Source: Paralichthys olivaceus | Lineage: Eukaryota > Chordata > Actinopteri > Pleuronectiformes > Paralichthyidae | DNA length: 64,000 bases | Assembly: GCF_024713975.1 (NCBI RefSeq) | Contig: NC_091102.1 | Span: forward strand, 26,385,001-26,449,000 | Direction of reading: 5' to 3' | Shown: positions 44,610 through 59,047 of the stretch, one piece after another | Numbering within the stretch: the first letter of the stretch is position 1 | Layout of the letters: each line of letters begins with the position of its first letter | The notes under the pieces: generated by a model | What the model saw: only the letters and a program-made list of their open reading frames with translations | What the model was told of the DNA's origin: nothing | Databases searched by the model: none | Position numbers and translations under genes: made by a program

Positions 44610-45247
44610 GACATTTGAAATTGAATCAATCATCTCTTGTTTCTTCCTCAATACACCCTGGTGTTCATTTTGTAAGTCATGGTTCCATATAGAGTCAAAT
44701 ATATGATGTGTATATGATGTGATTGAAAGCTAGTAATGTCCAATGGGTGCAGGTCGAGGAGGGCATGCAGTGTCCTCGAGCTCTCAGTCAGGCTCCACCC
44801 CTCGCTCCTACTAATGTGGTCGCTTCTGATTTTAAAAAACGAGATGTATTTTCAGACTTTCATTCTTCACATTTTAGATTCACATCTAAAAAGAAATGAT
44901 TGTAGGGCTCATATCATGGAAAACTGTTTGTTTAATATCACATTTAACTGACAGTGTCTGTGATGTCCTATGTGACAGCTTCTGTGATGTCACATGTGAC
45001 AGTGTCTATGATGTCAAATGTGACAGTGTCTATGATGTCATATTTGACTTTGATTGTTTAATGTAATTTATCTTTACTTCAAAGCCATCACTACCAGGTT
45101 CAGTGCCTATAAGAGTTATGGAGGAGACCTTATGAGCACAACAGCTCCAAAACTAGACCACAGATCCACAAATCTTCGATACACGAGACCGTCAGAAGAC
45201 AGTATATACTTCAGTACACATATATAATACCCCTATATTTGGCCAAC

Positions 45248-47267
45248 ATGCCAAAGAACAAGTCAGGAAGGGTAAGGTTTCTAAGCAGGACACATCGACG
45301 ATTTTATTTTATTTTTCCAATGTTTGTCTCAAACTCAAAAATATTTTTTCTGTGAGGGGATGGACTTTAAATGAACCCATCACATTGGTGCTAATGCTAG
45401 AATGCTAGCAGTAGCATACTAGTGATTTTTTTTAATTTGTGTGTGCACTGCGTGGTGAAATCTCTCGCAAGTCACGTAATTAAACGTAAACGTAATTGTT
45501 GACAATAATAATAAATATTGTAGTTAATTAGTTATATCATTAGCTATATATTGTTTGTTTTTCATTTAATCAATAATCGTGTAAATCCTGAAACCGTGAC
45601 ATTTCCTCTGGCTCTGCGCCAAAATTTCATATCGTGACATCCATAGTATGTAGAGACTGTATTTAACAGAATTGAAGAAACTGTATTTAAATGTACTGGT
45701 GGTTAAATCAATGATTTGTTGGTCTGGTTCATCAACATTTAATTCAAAGTGAGTGTGGGACTGTGTTTTTAACTGTTATATGTTTGTTCGTGTCTTTCAG
45801 GTGCCAGACCACGAGAAATTGTTTGAGGACCTCCTTGAGGAAAAGCAGAATTTGGATTCTAAGAATATGCATCTGGCTCATGAAAATGCCAGTCTGAAGA
45901 TCGCCATGTCCTGCAAAGAAGCTTCATGGAAAAAGGAAAAGGAGAGCATGCAGAATGCAGATTATGAAAAACTCAAGGAAGAACTACAGCTCGACCTTAA
46001 GGATGCCAAGAAAGAGTTGAGGCTCCAAGAGAAGGACTACAGGTCCTTGAGTACTCGTTGTCAAAGCCAGCAGGCAGAGATCCACAAGATCAGACGTGAC
46101 CTCAAGCAAAGGTGCAACCACGTCAATGAGCTGGAGTACTCCATTAAACAGAGGGAACAGGTGATCGACAGGACAGTGCATGAGAAAATGGCACTGGAAG
46201 AGGAAATCAATGAGCTCACAACCAAGCTCAAAGCTATGGGGACAAAAGTTCTCCAGAACGAGCCTGACTGGCAGTCAGAAATCAAGGCTCTGAAGCGCGA
46301 GCTCAGCCGTGAGCAGGCAGAGAAGGAGGCTGGCTCCAGTAGAATCAAGGAGCTGGAGAGACAGCTCAAGGTCACAGAAGAGAAGTGGGTGACCAAACAT
46401 GAGGCCAGAATTGTCCAAACGGATCAGCTGATCAACAGTCTCACCAGTCAAAATAAGGCACTGGAAGCCAGCAACAAGAAACTCCTGTCCATGCAGCAAG
46501 CCATGGAGGCAAGGATCCTCCAGAACAAGACTGAGTGGGAGACTAAAGTTAACACTCTGGAGGACCATCTCAGTAGTGAGCGGGTGGAGAAGGAGGCTGG
46601 CTCCAATCGAATCAAGGAGCTGGAGAGACAGCTCAAGGTCACAGAAGAGAAGTGGGTGACCAAACGTGAGGCCAGAATTGTCTATACGGATCAGGTGATC
46701 AACAGTCTCAGCAGTCAGAATATGGCACTGGAAGCCAGCAACCAGAGGCTCATCTCCGTGCAGCAAGCCATCGAGGCAAGGATCCTCCAGAACAAGACTG
46801 AGTGGGAGACGAAAGTTAACACTCTGGAGGACCATCTCAGTAGTGAGCAGGCTGAGAAGGAGGCTGGCTTCACAAAAATCAAGGAGCTGGAGAAACTGGT
46901 CAGCAATACTGAGCAGATGTGGGCGGCCAAGCATGAGGCAGACATACTAAAGCTGCTCATTCTGAAACAGATCAAGCTTCAGGTAAGTCACATCAGCTCT
47001 GTTTGATCTGAATAAGAACTTGTTGCACTTTAAGTTTGTTTCTTATTCAGACTTTCGAAAGAGAAAATATCTAAACACTTGTCGTCTCTGTCTTTTCAGG
47101 AACTGGCCTTGATGACCGATAAGGACAAGGCAAGGATTCAAAAGGAGCAAAAGAAAGCAAAGAAAGAGGCAGAGAAGAGGCAAAAGAAGGAGCTGCAAGA
47201 GAAGAAGAGGCAGGAGCAGAGAGACAAACTAGACAGAGAGAAGGAGGAGAAGCGGCAAAGGAAATGA
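45248..47267 (+). CDS. Array gene copy 2: coiled-coil protein
   Basis: Exons are 45,248-45,271, 45,801-46,982 and 47,100-47,267. The predicted protein is identical to copy 1 at every residue. The unit differs from copy 1 only in non-coding columns: G at 44,822 in the intergenic part (shared with copy 7), C at 45,600 in intron 1, and C at 47,056 in intron 2. Its own 24-bp repeats, TATA-like box and AATAAA are present. Confidence 0.8.
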
Positions 47268-48007
47268 AGAAAATATTTACATTTAGGGCATTTAGCAGAT
47301 GCTTTTGTCCAAAGCAACTTACAATAAGTACATTTGTGACAAGAGAGAAACCATTCTTAAAAAAATAAAGACATTTGAAATTGAATCAATCATCTCTTGT
47401 TTCTTCCTCAATACACCCTGGTGTTCATTTTGTAAGTCATGGTTCCATATAGAGTCAAATATATGATGTGTATATGATGTGATTGAAAGCTAGTAATGTC
47501 CAATGGGTGCAGGTCGAGGAGGGCATGCAGTGTCCTCGAGCTCTCAGTCAGGCTCCACCCCTCGCTCCTACTAATGTGGTCACTTCTGATTTTAAAAAAC
47601 GAGATGTTTTTTCAGACTTTCATTCTTCACATTTTAGATTCACATCTAAAAAGAAATGATTGTAGGGCTCATATCATGGAAAACTGTTTGTTTAATATCA
47701 CATTTAACTGACAGTGTCTGTGATGTCCTATGTGACAGCTTCTGTGATGTCACATGTGACAGTGTCTATGATGTCAAATGTGACAGTGTCTATGATGTCA
47801 TATTTGACTTTGATTGTTTAATGTAATTTATCTTTACTTCAAAGCTATCACTACCAGGTTCAGTGCCTATAAGAGTTATGGAGGAGACCTTATGAGCACA
47901 ACAGCTCCAAAACTAGACCACAGATCCACAAATCTTCGATACACGAGACCGTCAGAAGACAGTATATACTTCAGTACACATATATAATACCCCTATATTT
48001 GGCCAAC

Positions 48008-50027
48008 ATGCCAAAGAACAAGTCAGGAAGGGTAAGGTTTCTAAGCAGGACACATCGACGATTTTATTTTATTTTTCCAATGTTTGTCTCAAACTCAAAA
48101 ATATTTTTTCTGTGAGGGGATGGACTTTAAATGAACCCATCACATTGGTGCTAATGCTAGAATGCTAGCAGTAGCATACTAGTGATTTTTTTAAATTTGT
48201 GTGTGCACTGCGTGGTGAAATCTCTCGCAAGTCACGTAATTAAACGTAAACGTAATTGTTGACAATAATAATAAATATTGTAGTTAATTAGTTATATCAT
48301 TAGCTATATATTGTTTGTTTTTCATTTAATCAATAATCGTGTAAATCCTGAAACCGTGACATTTCCTCTGGCTCTGCGCCAAAATTTCATATCGTGACAT
48401 CCATAGTATGTAGAGACTGTATTTAACAGAATTGAAGAAACTGTATTTAAATGTACTGGTGGTTAAATCAATGATTTGTTGGTCTGGTTCATCAACATTT
48501 AATTCAAAGTGAGTGTGGGACTGTGTTTTTAACTGTTATATGTTTGTTCGTGTCTTTCAGGTGCCAGACCACGAGAAATTGTTTGAGGACCTCCTTGAGG
48601 AAAAGCAGAATTTGGATTCTAAGAATATGCATCTGGCTCATGAAAATGCCAGTCTGAAGATCGCCATGTCCTGCAAAGAAGCTTCATGGAAAAAGGAAAA
48701 GGAGAGCATGCAGAATGCAGATTATGAAAAACTCAAGGAAGAACTACAGCTCGACCTTAAGGATGCCAAGAAAGAGTTGAGGCTCCAAGAGAAGGACTAC
48801 AGGTCCTTGAGTACTCGTTGTCAAAGCCAGCAGGCAGAGATCCACAAGATCAGACGTGACCTCAAGCAAAGGTGCAACCACGTCAATGAGCTGGAGTACT
48901 CCATTAAACAGAGGGAACAGGTGATCGACAGGACAGTGCATGAGAAAATGGCACTGGAAGAGGAAATCAATGAGCTCACAACCAAGCTCAAAGCTATGGG
49001 GACAAAAGTTCTCCAGAACGAGCCTGACTGGCAGTCAGAAATCAAGGCTCTGAAGCGCGAGCTCAGCCGTGAGCAGGCAGAGAAGGAGGCTGGCTCCAGT
49101 AGAATCAAGGAGCTGGAGAGACAGCTCAAGGTCACAGAAGAGAAGTGGGTGACCAAACATGAGGCCAGAATTGTCCAAACGGATCAGCTGATCAACAGTC
49201 TCACCAGTCAAAATAAGGCACTGGAAGCCAGCAACAAGAAACTCCTGTCCATGCAGCAAGCCATGGAGGCAAGGATCCTCCAGAACAAGACTGAGTGGGA
49301 GACTAAAGTTAACACTCTGGAGGACCATCTCAGTAGTGAGCGGGTGGAGAAGGAGGCTGGCTCCAATCGAATCAAGGAGCTGGAGAGACAGCTCAAGGTC
49401 ACAGAAGAGAAGTGGGTGACCAAACGTGAGGCCAGAATTGTCTATACGGATCAGGTGATCAACAGTCTCAGCAGTCAGAATATGGCACTGGAAGCCAGCA
49501 ACCAGAGGCTCATCTCCGTGCAGCAAGCCATCGAGGCAAGGATCCTCCAGAACAAGACTGAGTGGGAGACGAAAGTTAACACTCTGGAGGACCATCTCAG
49601 TAGTGAGCAGGCTGAGAAGGAGGCTGGCTTCACAAAAATCAAGGAGCTGGAGAAACTGGTCAGCAATACTGAGCAGATGTGGGCGGCCAAGCATGAGGCA
49701 GACATACTAAAGCTGCTCATTCTGAAACAGATCAAGCTTCAGGTAAGTCACATCAGCTCTGTTTGATCTGAATAAGAACTTGTTGCACTTTAAGTTTGTT
49801 TCTTATTCAGACTTTCGAAAGAGAAAATATCTAAACACTTGTCGTCTCTGTCTTTTCAGGAACTGGCCTTGATGACCGATAAGGACAAGGCAAGGATTCA
49901 AAAGGAGCAAAAGAAAGCAAAGAAAGAGGCAGAGAAGAGGCAAAAGAAGGAGCTGCAAGAGAAGAAGAGGCAGGAGCAGAGAGACAAACTAGACAGAGAG
50001 AAGGAGGAGAAGCGGCAAAGGAAATGA
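48008..50027 (+). CDS. Array gene copy 3: coiled-coil protein
   Basis: Exons are 48,008-48,031, 48,561-49,742 and 49,860-50,027. The protein equals copies 1 and 2 and is the last copy with Arg at 174. Its upstream half carries T at 47,608 and A at 48,193, a pair found again in copy 5 but not in copy 4. A private T lies at 47,846. No frame damage. Confidence 0.8.
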
Positions 50028-50767
50028 AGAAAATATTTACATTTAGGGCATTTAGCAGATGCTTTTGTCCAAAGCAACTTACAATAAGTACATTTGTGAC
50101 AAGAGAGAAACCATTCTTAAAAAAATAAAGACATTTGAAATTGAATCAATCATCTCTTGTTTCTTCCTCAATACACCCTGGTGTTCATTTTGTAAGTCAT
50201 GGTTCCATATAGAGTCAAATATATGATGTGTATATGATGTGATTGAAAGCTAGTAATGTCCAATGGGTGCAGGTCGAGGAGGGCATGCAGTGTCCTCGAG
50301 CTCTCAGTCAGGCTCCACCCCTCGCTCCTACTAATGTGGTCACTTCTGATTTTAAAAAACGAGATGTATTTTCAGACTTTCATTCTTCACATTTTAGATT
50401 CACATCTAAAAAGAAATGATTGTAGGGCTCATATCATGGAAAACTGTTTGTTTAATATCACATTTAACTGACAGTGTCTGTGATGTCCTATGTGACAGCT
50501 TCTGTGATGTCACATGTGACAGTGTCTATGATGTCAAATGTGACAGTGTCTATGATGTCATATTTGACTTTGATTGTTTAATGTAATTTATCTTTACTTC
50601 AAAGCCATCACTACCAGGTTCAGTGCCTATAAGAGTTATGGAGGAGACCTTATGAGCACAACAGCTCCAAAACTAGACCACAGATCCACAAATCTTCGAT
50701 ACACGAGACCGTCAGAAGACAGTATATACTTCAGTACACATATATAATACCCCTATATTTGGCCAAC

Positions 50768-52787
50768 ATGCCAAAGAACAAGTCAGGAAGGGTAAGGTTT
50801 CTAAGCAGGACACATCGACGATTTTATTTTATTTTTCCAATGTTTGTCTCAAACTCAAAAATATTTTTTCTGTGAGGGGATGGACTTTAAATGAACCCAT
50901 CACATTGGTGCTAATGCTAGAATGCTAGCAGTAGCATACTAGTGATTTTTTTTAATTTGTGTGTGCACTGCGTGGTGAAATCTCTCGCAAGTCACGTAAT
51001 TAAACGTAAACGTAATTGTTGACAATAATAATAAATATTGTAGTTAATTAGTTATATCATTAGCTATATATTGTTTGTTTTTCATTTAATCAATAATCGT
51101 GTAAATCCTGAAACCGTGATATTTCCTCTGGCTCTGCGCCAAAATTTCATATCGTGACATCCATAGTATGTAGAGACTGTATTTAACAGAATTGAAGAAA
51201 CTGTATTTAAATGTACTGGTGGTTAAATCAATGATTTGTTGGTCTGGTTCATCAACATTTAATTCAAAGTGAGTGTGGGACTGTGTTTTTAACTGTTATA
51301 TGTTTGTTCGTGTCTTTCAGGTGCCAGACCACGAGAAATTGTTTGAGGACCTCCTTGAGGAAAAGCAGAATTTGGATTCTAAGAATATGCATCTGGCTCA
51401 TGAAAATGCCAGTCTGAAGATCGCCATGTCCTGCAAAGAAGCTTCATGGAAAAAGGAAAAGGAGAGCATGCAGAATGCAGATTATGAAAAACTCAAGGAA
51501 GAACTACAGCTCGACCTTAAGGATGCCAAGAAAGAGTTGAGGCTCCAAGAGAAGGACTACAGGTCCTTGAGTACTCGTTGTCAAAGCCAGCAGGCAGAGA
51601 TCCACAAGATCAGACGTGACCTCAAGCAAAGGTGCAACCACGTCAATGAGCTGGAGTACTCCATTAAACAGAGGGAACAGGTGATCGACAGGACAGTGCA
51701 TGAGAAAATGGCACTGGAAGAGGAAATCAATGAGCTCACAACCAAGCTCAAAGCTATGGGGACAAAAGTTCTCCAGAACGAGCCTGACTGCCAGTCAGAA
51801 ATCAAGGCTCTGAAGCACGAGCTCAGCCGTGAGCAGGCAGAGAAGGAGGCTGGCTCCAGTAGAATCAAGGAGCTGGAGAGACAGCTCAAGGTCACAGAAG
51901 AGAAGTGGGTGACCAAACATGAGGCCAGAATTGTCCAAACGGATCAGCTGATCAACAGTCTCACCAGTCAAAATAAGGCACTGGAAGCCAGCAACAAGAA
52001 ACTCCTGTCCATGCAGCAAGCCATGGAGGCAAGGATCCTCCAGAACAAGACTGAGTGGGAGACTAAAGTTAACACTCTGGAGGACCATCTCAGTAGTGAG
52101 CGGGTGGAGAAGGAGGCTGGCTCCAATCGAATCAAGGAGCTGGAGAGACAGCTCAAGGTCACAGAAGAGAAGTGGGTGACCAAACGTGAGGCCAGAATTG
52201 TCTATACGGATCAGGTGATCAACAGTCTCAGCAGTCAGAATATGGCACTGGAAGCCAGCAACCAGAGGCTCATCTCCGTGCAGCAAGCCATCGAGGCAAG
52301 GATCCTCCAGAACAAGACTGAGTGGGAGACGAAAGTTAACACTCTGGAGGACCATCTCAGTAGTGAGCAGGCTGAGAAGGAGGCTGGCTTCACAAAAATC
52401 AAGGAGCTGGAGAAACTGGTCAGCAATACTGAGCAGATGTGGGCGGCCAAGCATGAGGCAGACATACTAAAGCTGCTCATTCTGAAACAGATCAAGCTTC
52501 AGGTAAGTCACATCAGCTCTGTTTGATCTGAATAAGAACTTGTTGCACTTTAAGTTTGTTTCTTATTCAGACTTTTGAAAGAGAAAATATCTAAACACTT
52601 GTCGTCTCTGTCTTTTCAGGAACTGGCCTTGATGACCGATAAGGACAAGGCAAGGATTCAAAAGGAGCAAAAGAAAGCAAAGAAAGAGGCAGAGAAGAGG
52701 CAAAAGAAGGAGCTGCAAGAGAAGAAGAGGCAGGAGCAGAGAGACAAACTAGACAGAGAGAAGGAGGAGAAGCGGCAAAGGAAATGA
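50768..52787 (+). CDS. Array gene copy 4: coiled-coil protein, W165C
   Basis: Exons are 50,768-50,791, 51,321-52,502 and 52,620-52,787. It is the first copy with His at 174 (CGC to CAC at 51,817), shared by all copies to the right. A private TGG to TGC change at 51,791 turns Trp165, at the start of the first 89-residue repeat, into Cys. This Trp is kept in all other copies and at the equivalent place of the other repeats (TEW), so the change may disturb a packing position. Confidence 0.8.
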
Positions 52788-53527
52788 AGAAAATATTTAC
52801 ATTTAGGGCATTTAGCAGATGCTTTTGTCCAAAGCAACTTACAATAAGTACATTTGTGACAAGAGAGAAACCATTCTTAAAAAAATAAAGACATTTGAAA
52901 TTGAATCAATCATCTCTTGTTTCTTCCTCAATACACCCTGGTGTTCATTTTGTAAGTCATGGTTCCATATAGAGTCAAATATATGATGTGTATATGATGT
53001 GATTGAAAGCTAGTAATGTCCAATGGGTGCAGGTCGAGGAGGGCATGCAGTGTCCTCGAGCTCTCAGTCAGGCTCCACCCCTCGCTCCTACTAATGTGGT
53101 CACTTCTGATTTTAAAAAACGAGATGTTTTTTCAGACTTTCATTCTTCACATTTTAGATTCACATCTAAAAAGAAATGATTGTAGGGCTCATATCATGGA
53201 AAACTGTTTGTTTAATATCACATTTAACTGACAGTGTCTGTGATGTCCTATGTGACAGCTTCTGTGATGTCACATGTGACAGTGTCTATGATGTCAAATG
53301 TGACAGTGTCTATGATGTCATATTTGACTTTGATTGTTTAATGTAATTTATCTTTACTTCAAAGCCATCACTACCAGGTTCAGTGCCTATAAGAGTTATG
53401 GAGGAGACCTTATGAGCACAACAGCTCCAAAACTAGACCACAGATCCACAAATCTTCGATACACGAGACCGTCAGAAGACAGTATATACTTCAGTACACA
53501 TATATAATACCCCTATATTTGGCCAAC

Positions 53528-55547
53528 ATGCCAAAGAACAAGTCAGGAAGGGTAAGGTTTCTAAGCAGGACACATCGACGATTTTATTTTATTTTTCCAA
53601 TGTTTGTCTCAAACTCAAAAATATTTTTTCTGTGAGGGGATGGACTTTAAATGAACCCATCACATTGGTGCTAATGCTAGAATGCTAGCAGTAGCATACT
53701 AGTGATTTTTTTAAATTTGTGTGTGCACTGCGTGGTGAAATCTCTCGCAAGTCACGTAATTAAACGTAAACGTAATTGTTGACAATAATAATAAATATTG
53801 TAGTTAATTAGTTATATCATTAGCTATATATTGTTTGTTTTTCATTTAATCAATAATCGTGTAAATCCTGAAACCGTGACATTTCCTCTGGCTCTGCGCC
53901 AAAATTTCATATCGTGACATCCATAGTATGTAGAGACTGTATTTAACAGAATTGAAGAAACTGTATTTAAATGTACTGGTGGTTAAATCAATGATTTGTT
54001 GGTCTGGTTCATCAACATTTAATTCAAAGTGAGTGTGGGACTGTGTTTTTAACTGTTATATGTTTGTTCGTGTCTTTCAGGTGCCAGACCACGAGAAATT
54101 GTTTGAGGACCTCCTTGAGGAAAAGCAGAATTTGGATTCTAAGAATATGCATCTGGCTCATGAAAATGCCAGTCTGAAGATCGCCATGTCCTGCAAAGAA
54201 GCTTCATGGAAAAAGGAAAAGGAGAGCATGCAGAATGCAGATTATGAAAAACTCAAGGAAGAACTACAGCTCGACCTTAAGGATGCCAAGAAAGAGTTGA
54301 GGCTCCAAGAGAAGGACTACAGGTCCTTGAGTACTCGTTGTCAAAGCCAGCAGGCAGAGATCCACAAGATCAGACGTGACCTCAAGCAAAGGTGCAACCA
54401 CGTCAATGAGCTGGAGTACTCCATTAAACAGAGGGAACAGGTGATCGACAGGACAGTGCATGAGAAAATGGCACTGGAAGAGGAAATCAATGAGCTCACA
54501 ACCAAGCTCAAAGCTATGGGGACAAAAGTTCTCCAGAACGAGCCTGACTGGCAGTCAGAAATCAAGGCTCTGAAGCACGAGCTCAGCCGTGAGCAGGCAG
54601 AGAAGGAGGCTGGCTCCAGTAGAATCAAGGAGCTGGAGAGACAGCTCAAGGTCACAGAAGAGAAGTGGGTGACCAAACATGAGGCCAGAATTGTCCAAAC
54701 GGATCAGCTGATCAACAGTCTCACCAGTCAAAATAAGGCACTGGAAGCCAGCAACAAGAAACTCCTGTCCATGCAGCAAGCCATGGAGGCAAGGATCCTC
54801 CAGAACAAGACTGAGTGGGAGACTAAAGTTAACACTCTGGAGGACCATCTCAGTAGTGAGCGGGTGGAGAAGGAGGCTGGCTCCAATCGAATCAAGGAGC
54901 TGGAGAGACAGCTCAAGGTCACAGAAGAGAAGTGGGTGACCAAACGTGAGGCCAGAATTGTCTATACGGATCAGGTGATCAACAGTCTCAGCAGTCAGAA
55001 TATGGCACTGGAAGCCAGCAACCAGAGGCTCATCTCCGTGCAGCAAGCCATCGAGGCAAGGATCCTCCAGAACAAGACTGAGTGGGAGACGAAAGTTAAC
55101 ACTCTGGAGGACCATCTCAGTAGTGAGCAGGCTGAGAAGGAGGCTGGCTTCACAAAAATCAAGGAGCTGGAGAAACTGGTCAGCAATACTGAGCAGATGT
55201 GGGCGGCCAAGCATGAGGCAGACATACTAAAGCTGCTCATTCTGAAACAGATCAAGCTTCAGGTAAGTCACATCAGCTCTGTTTGATCTGAATAAGAACT
55301 TGTTGCACTTTAAGTTTGTTTCTTATTCAGACTTTTGAAAGAGAAAATATCTAAACACTTGTCGTCTCTGTCTTTTCAGGAACTGGCCTTGATGACCGAT
55401 AAGGACAAGGCAAGGATTCAAAAGGAGCAAAAGAAAGCAAAGAAAGAGGCAGAGAAGAGGCAAAAGAAGGAGCTGCAAGAGAAGAAGAGGCAGGAGCAGA
55501 GAGACAAACTAGACAGAGAGAAGGAGGAGAAGCGGCAAAGGAAATGA
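53528..55547 (+). CDS. Array gene copy 5: coiled-coil protein
   Basis: Exons are 53,528-53,551, 54,081-55,262 and 55,380-55,547. The protein has His174 and is otherwise like copy 1. Upstream and intron 1 columns match copy 3 (T at 53,128, A at 53,713, C at 53,880), while exon 2 and intron 2 (T at 55,336) match copy 4. The unit is therefore a mosaic with its switch between 53,880 and 54,577. Confidence 0.8.
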
Positions 55548-56287
55548 AGAAAATATTTACATTTAGGGCATTTAGCAGATGCTTTTGTCCAAAGCAACTT
55601 ACAATAAGTACATTTGTCACAAGAGAGAAACCATTCTTAAAAAAATAAAGACATTTGAAATTGAATCAATCATCTCTTGTTTCTTCCTCAATACACCCTG
55701 GTGTTCATTTTGTAAGTCATGGTTCCATATAGAGTCAAATATATGATGTGTATATGATGTGATTGAAAGCTAGTAATGTCCAATGGGTGCAGGTCGAGGA
55801 GGGCATGCAGTGTCCTCGAGCTCTCAGTCAGGCTCCACCCCTCGCTCCTACTAATGTGGTCACTTCTGATTTTAAAAAACGAGATGTATTTTCAGACTTT
55901 CATTCTTCACATTTTAGATTCACATCTAAAAAGAAATGATTGTAGGGCTCATATCATGGAAAACTGTTTGTTTAATATCACATTTAACTGACAGTGTCTG
56001 TGATGTCCCATGTGACAGCTTCTGTGATGTCACATGTGACAGTGTCTATGATGTCAAATGTGACAGTGTCTATGATGTCATATTTGACTTTGATTGTTTA
56101 ATGTAATTTATCTTTACTTCAAAGCCATCACTACCAGGTTCAGTGCCTATAAGAGTTATGGAGGAGACCTTATGAGCACAACAGCTCCAAAACTAGACCA
56201 CAGATCCACAAATCTTCGATACACGAGACCGTCAGAAGACAGTATATACTTCAGTACACATATATAATACCCCTATATTTGGCCAAC

Positions 56288-58307
56288 ATGCCAAAGAACA
56301 AGTCAGGAAGGGTAAGGTTTCTAAGCAGGACACATCGACGATTTTATTTTATTTTTCCAATGTTTGTCTCAAACTCAAAAATATTTTTTCTGTGAGGGGA
56401 TGGACTTTAAATGAACCCATCACATTGGTGCTAATGCTAGAATGCTAGCAGTAGCATACTAGTGATTTTTTTTAATTTGTGTGTGCACTGCGTGGTGAAA
56501 TCTCTCGCAAGTCACGTAATTAAACGTAAACGTAATTGTTGACAATAATAATAAATATTGTAGTTAATTAGTTATATCATTAGCTATATATTGTTTGTTT
56601 TTCATTTAATCAATAATCGTGTAAATCCTGAAACCGTGATATTTCCTCTGGCTCTGCGCCAAAATTTCATATCGTGACATCCATAGTATGTAGAGACTGT
56701 ATTTAACAGAATTGAAGAAACTGTATTTAAATGTACTGGTGGTTAAATCAATGATTTGTTGGTCTGGTTCATCAACATTTAATTCAAAGTGAGTGTGGGA
56801 CTGTGTTTTTAACTGTTATATGTTTGTTCGTGTCTTTCAGGTGCCAGACCACGAGAAATTGTTTGAGGACCTCCTTGAGGAAAAGCAGAATTTGGATTCT
56901 AAGAATATGCATCTGGCTCATGAAAATGCCAGTCTGAAGATCGCCATGTCCTGCAAAGAAGCTTCATGGAAAAAGGAAAAGGAGAGCATGCAGAATGCAG
57001 ATTATGAAAAACTCAAGGAAGAACTACAGCTCGACCTTAAGGATGCCAAGAAAGAGTTGAGGCTCCAAGAGAAGGACTACAGGTCCTTGAGTACTCGTTG
57101 TCAAAGCCAGCAGGCAGAGATCCACAAGATCAGACGTGACCTCAAGCAAAGGTGCAACCACGTCAATGAGCTGGAGTACTCCATTAAACAGAGGGAACAG
57201 GTGATCGACAGGACAGTGCATGAGAAAATGGCACTGGAAGAGGAAATCAATGAGCTCACAACCAAGCTCAAAGCTATGGGGACAAAAGTTCTCCAGAACG
57301 AGCCTGACTGGCAGTCAGAAATCAAGGCTCTGAAGCACGAGCTCAGCCGTGAGCAGGCAGAGAAGGAGGCTGGCTCCAGTAGAATCAAGGAGCTGGAGAG
57401 ACAGCTCAAGGTCACAGAAGAGAAGTGGGTGACCAAACATGAGGCCAGAATTGTCCAAACGGATCAGCTGATCAACAGTCTCACCAGTCAAAATAAGGCA
57501 CTGGAAGCCAGCAACAAGAAACTCCTGTCCATGCAGCAAGCCATGGAGGCAAGGATCCTCCAGAACAAGACTGAGTGGGAGACTAAAGTTAACACTCTGG
57601 AGGACCATCTCAGTAGTGAGCGGGTGGAGAAGGAGGCTGGCTCCAATCGAATCAAGGAGCTGGAGAGACAGCTCAAGGTCACAGAAGAGAAGTGGGTGAC
57701 CAAACATGAGGCCAGAATTGTCTATACGGATCAGGTGATCAACAGTCTCAGCAGTCAGAATATGGCACTGGAAGCCAGCAACCAGAGGCTCATCTCCGTG
57801 CAGCAAGCCATCGAGGCAAGGATCCTCCAGAACAAGACTGAGTGGGAGACGAAAGTTAACACTCTGGAGGACCATCTCAGTAGTGAGCAGGCTGAGAAGG
57901 AGGCTGGCTTCACAAAAATCAAGGAGCTGGAGAAACTGGTCAGCAATACTGAGCAGATGTGGGCGGCCAAGCATGAGGCAGACATACTAAAGCTGCTCAT
58001 TCTGAAACAGATCAAGCTTCAGGTAAGTCACATCAGCTCTGTTTGATCTGAATAAGAACTTGTTGCACTTTAAGTTTGTTTCTTATTCAGACTTTCGAAA
58101 GAGAAAATATCTAAACACTTGTCGTCTCTGTCTTTTCAGGAACTGGCCTTGATGACCGATAAGGACAAGGCAAGGATTCAAAAGGAGCAAAAGAAAGCAA
58201 AGAAAGAGGCAGAGAAGAGGCAAAAGAAGGAGCTGCAAGAGAAGAAGAGGCAGGAGCAGAGAGACAAACTAGACAGAGAGAAGGAGGAGAAGCGGCAAAG
58301 GAAATGA
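56288..58307 (+). CDS. Array gene copy 6: coiled-coil protein, R297H
   Basis: Exons are 56,288-56,311, 56,841-58,022 and 58,140-58,307. It has His174 plus a private CGT to CAT change at 57,706. That turns Arg297 into His in the second 89-residue repeat and makes it match the same position of repeat 1 (TKHEAR). This could be a point mutation at a CpG or a conversion between repeats. The intron 1 columns (T at 56,473 and 56,640) match copies 1 and 4. Confidence 0.8.
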
Positions 58308-59047
58308 AGAAAATATTTACATTTAGGGCATTTAGCAGATGCTTTTGTCCAAAGCAACTTACAATAAGTACATTTGTGACAAGAGAGAAACCATTCTTAA
58401 AAAAATAAAGACATTTGAAATTGAATCAATCATCTCTTGTTTCTTCCTCAATACACCCTGGTGTTCATTTTGTAAGTCATGGTTCCATATAGAGTCAAAT
58501 ATATGATGTGTATATGATGTGATTGAAAGCTAGTAATGTCCAATGGGTGCAGGTCGAGGAGGGCATGCAGTGTCCTCGAGCTCTCAGTCAGGCTCCACCC
58601 CTCGCTCCTACTAATGTGGTCGCTTCTGATTTTAAAAAACGAGATGTATTTTCAGACTTTCATTCTTCACATTTTAGATTCACATCTAAAAAGAAATGAT
58701 TGTAGGGCTCATATCATGGAAAACTGTTTGTTTAATATCACATTTAACTGACAGTGTCTGTGATGTCCCATGTGACAGCTTCTGTGATGTCACATGTGAC
58801 AGTGTCTATGATGTCAAATGTGACAGTGTCTATGATGTCATATTTGACTTTGATTGTTTAATGTAATTTATCTTTACTTCAAAGCCATCACTACCAGGTT
58901 CAGTGCCTATAAGAGTTATGGAGGAGACCTTATGAGCACAACAGCTCCAAAACTAGACCACAGATCCACAAATCTTCGATACACGAGACCGTCAGAAGAC
59001 AGTATATACTTCAGTACACATATATAATACCCCTATATTTAGCCAAC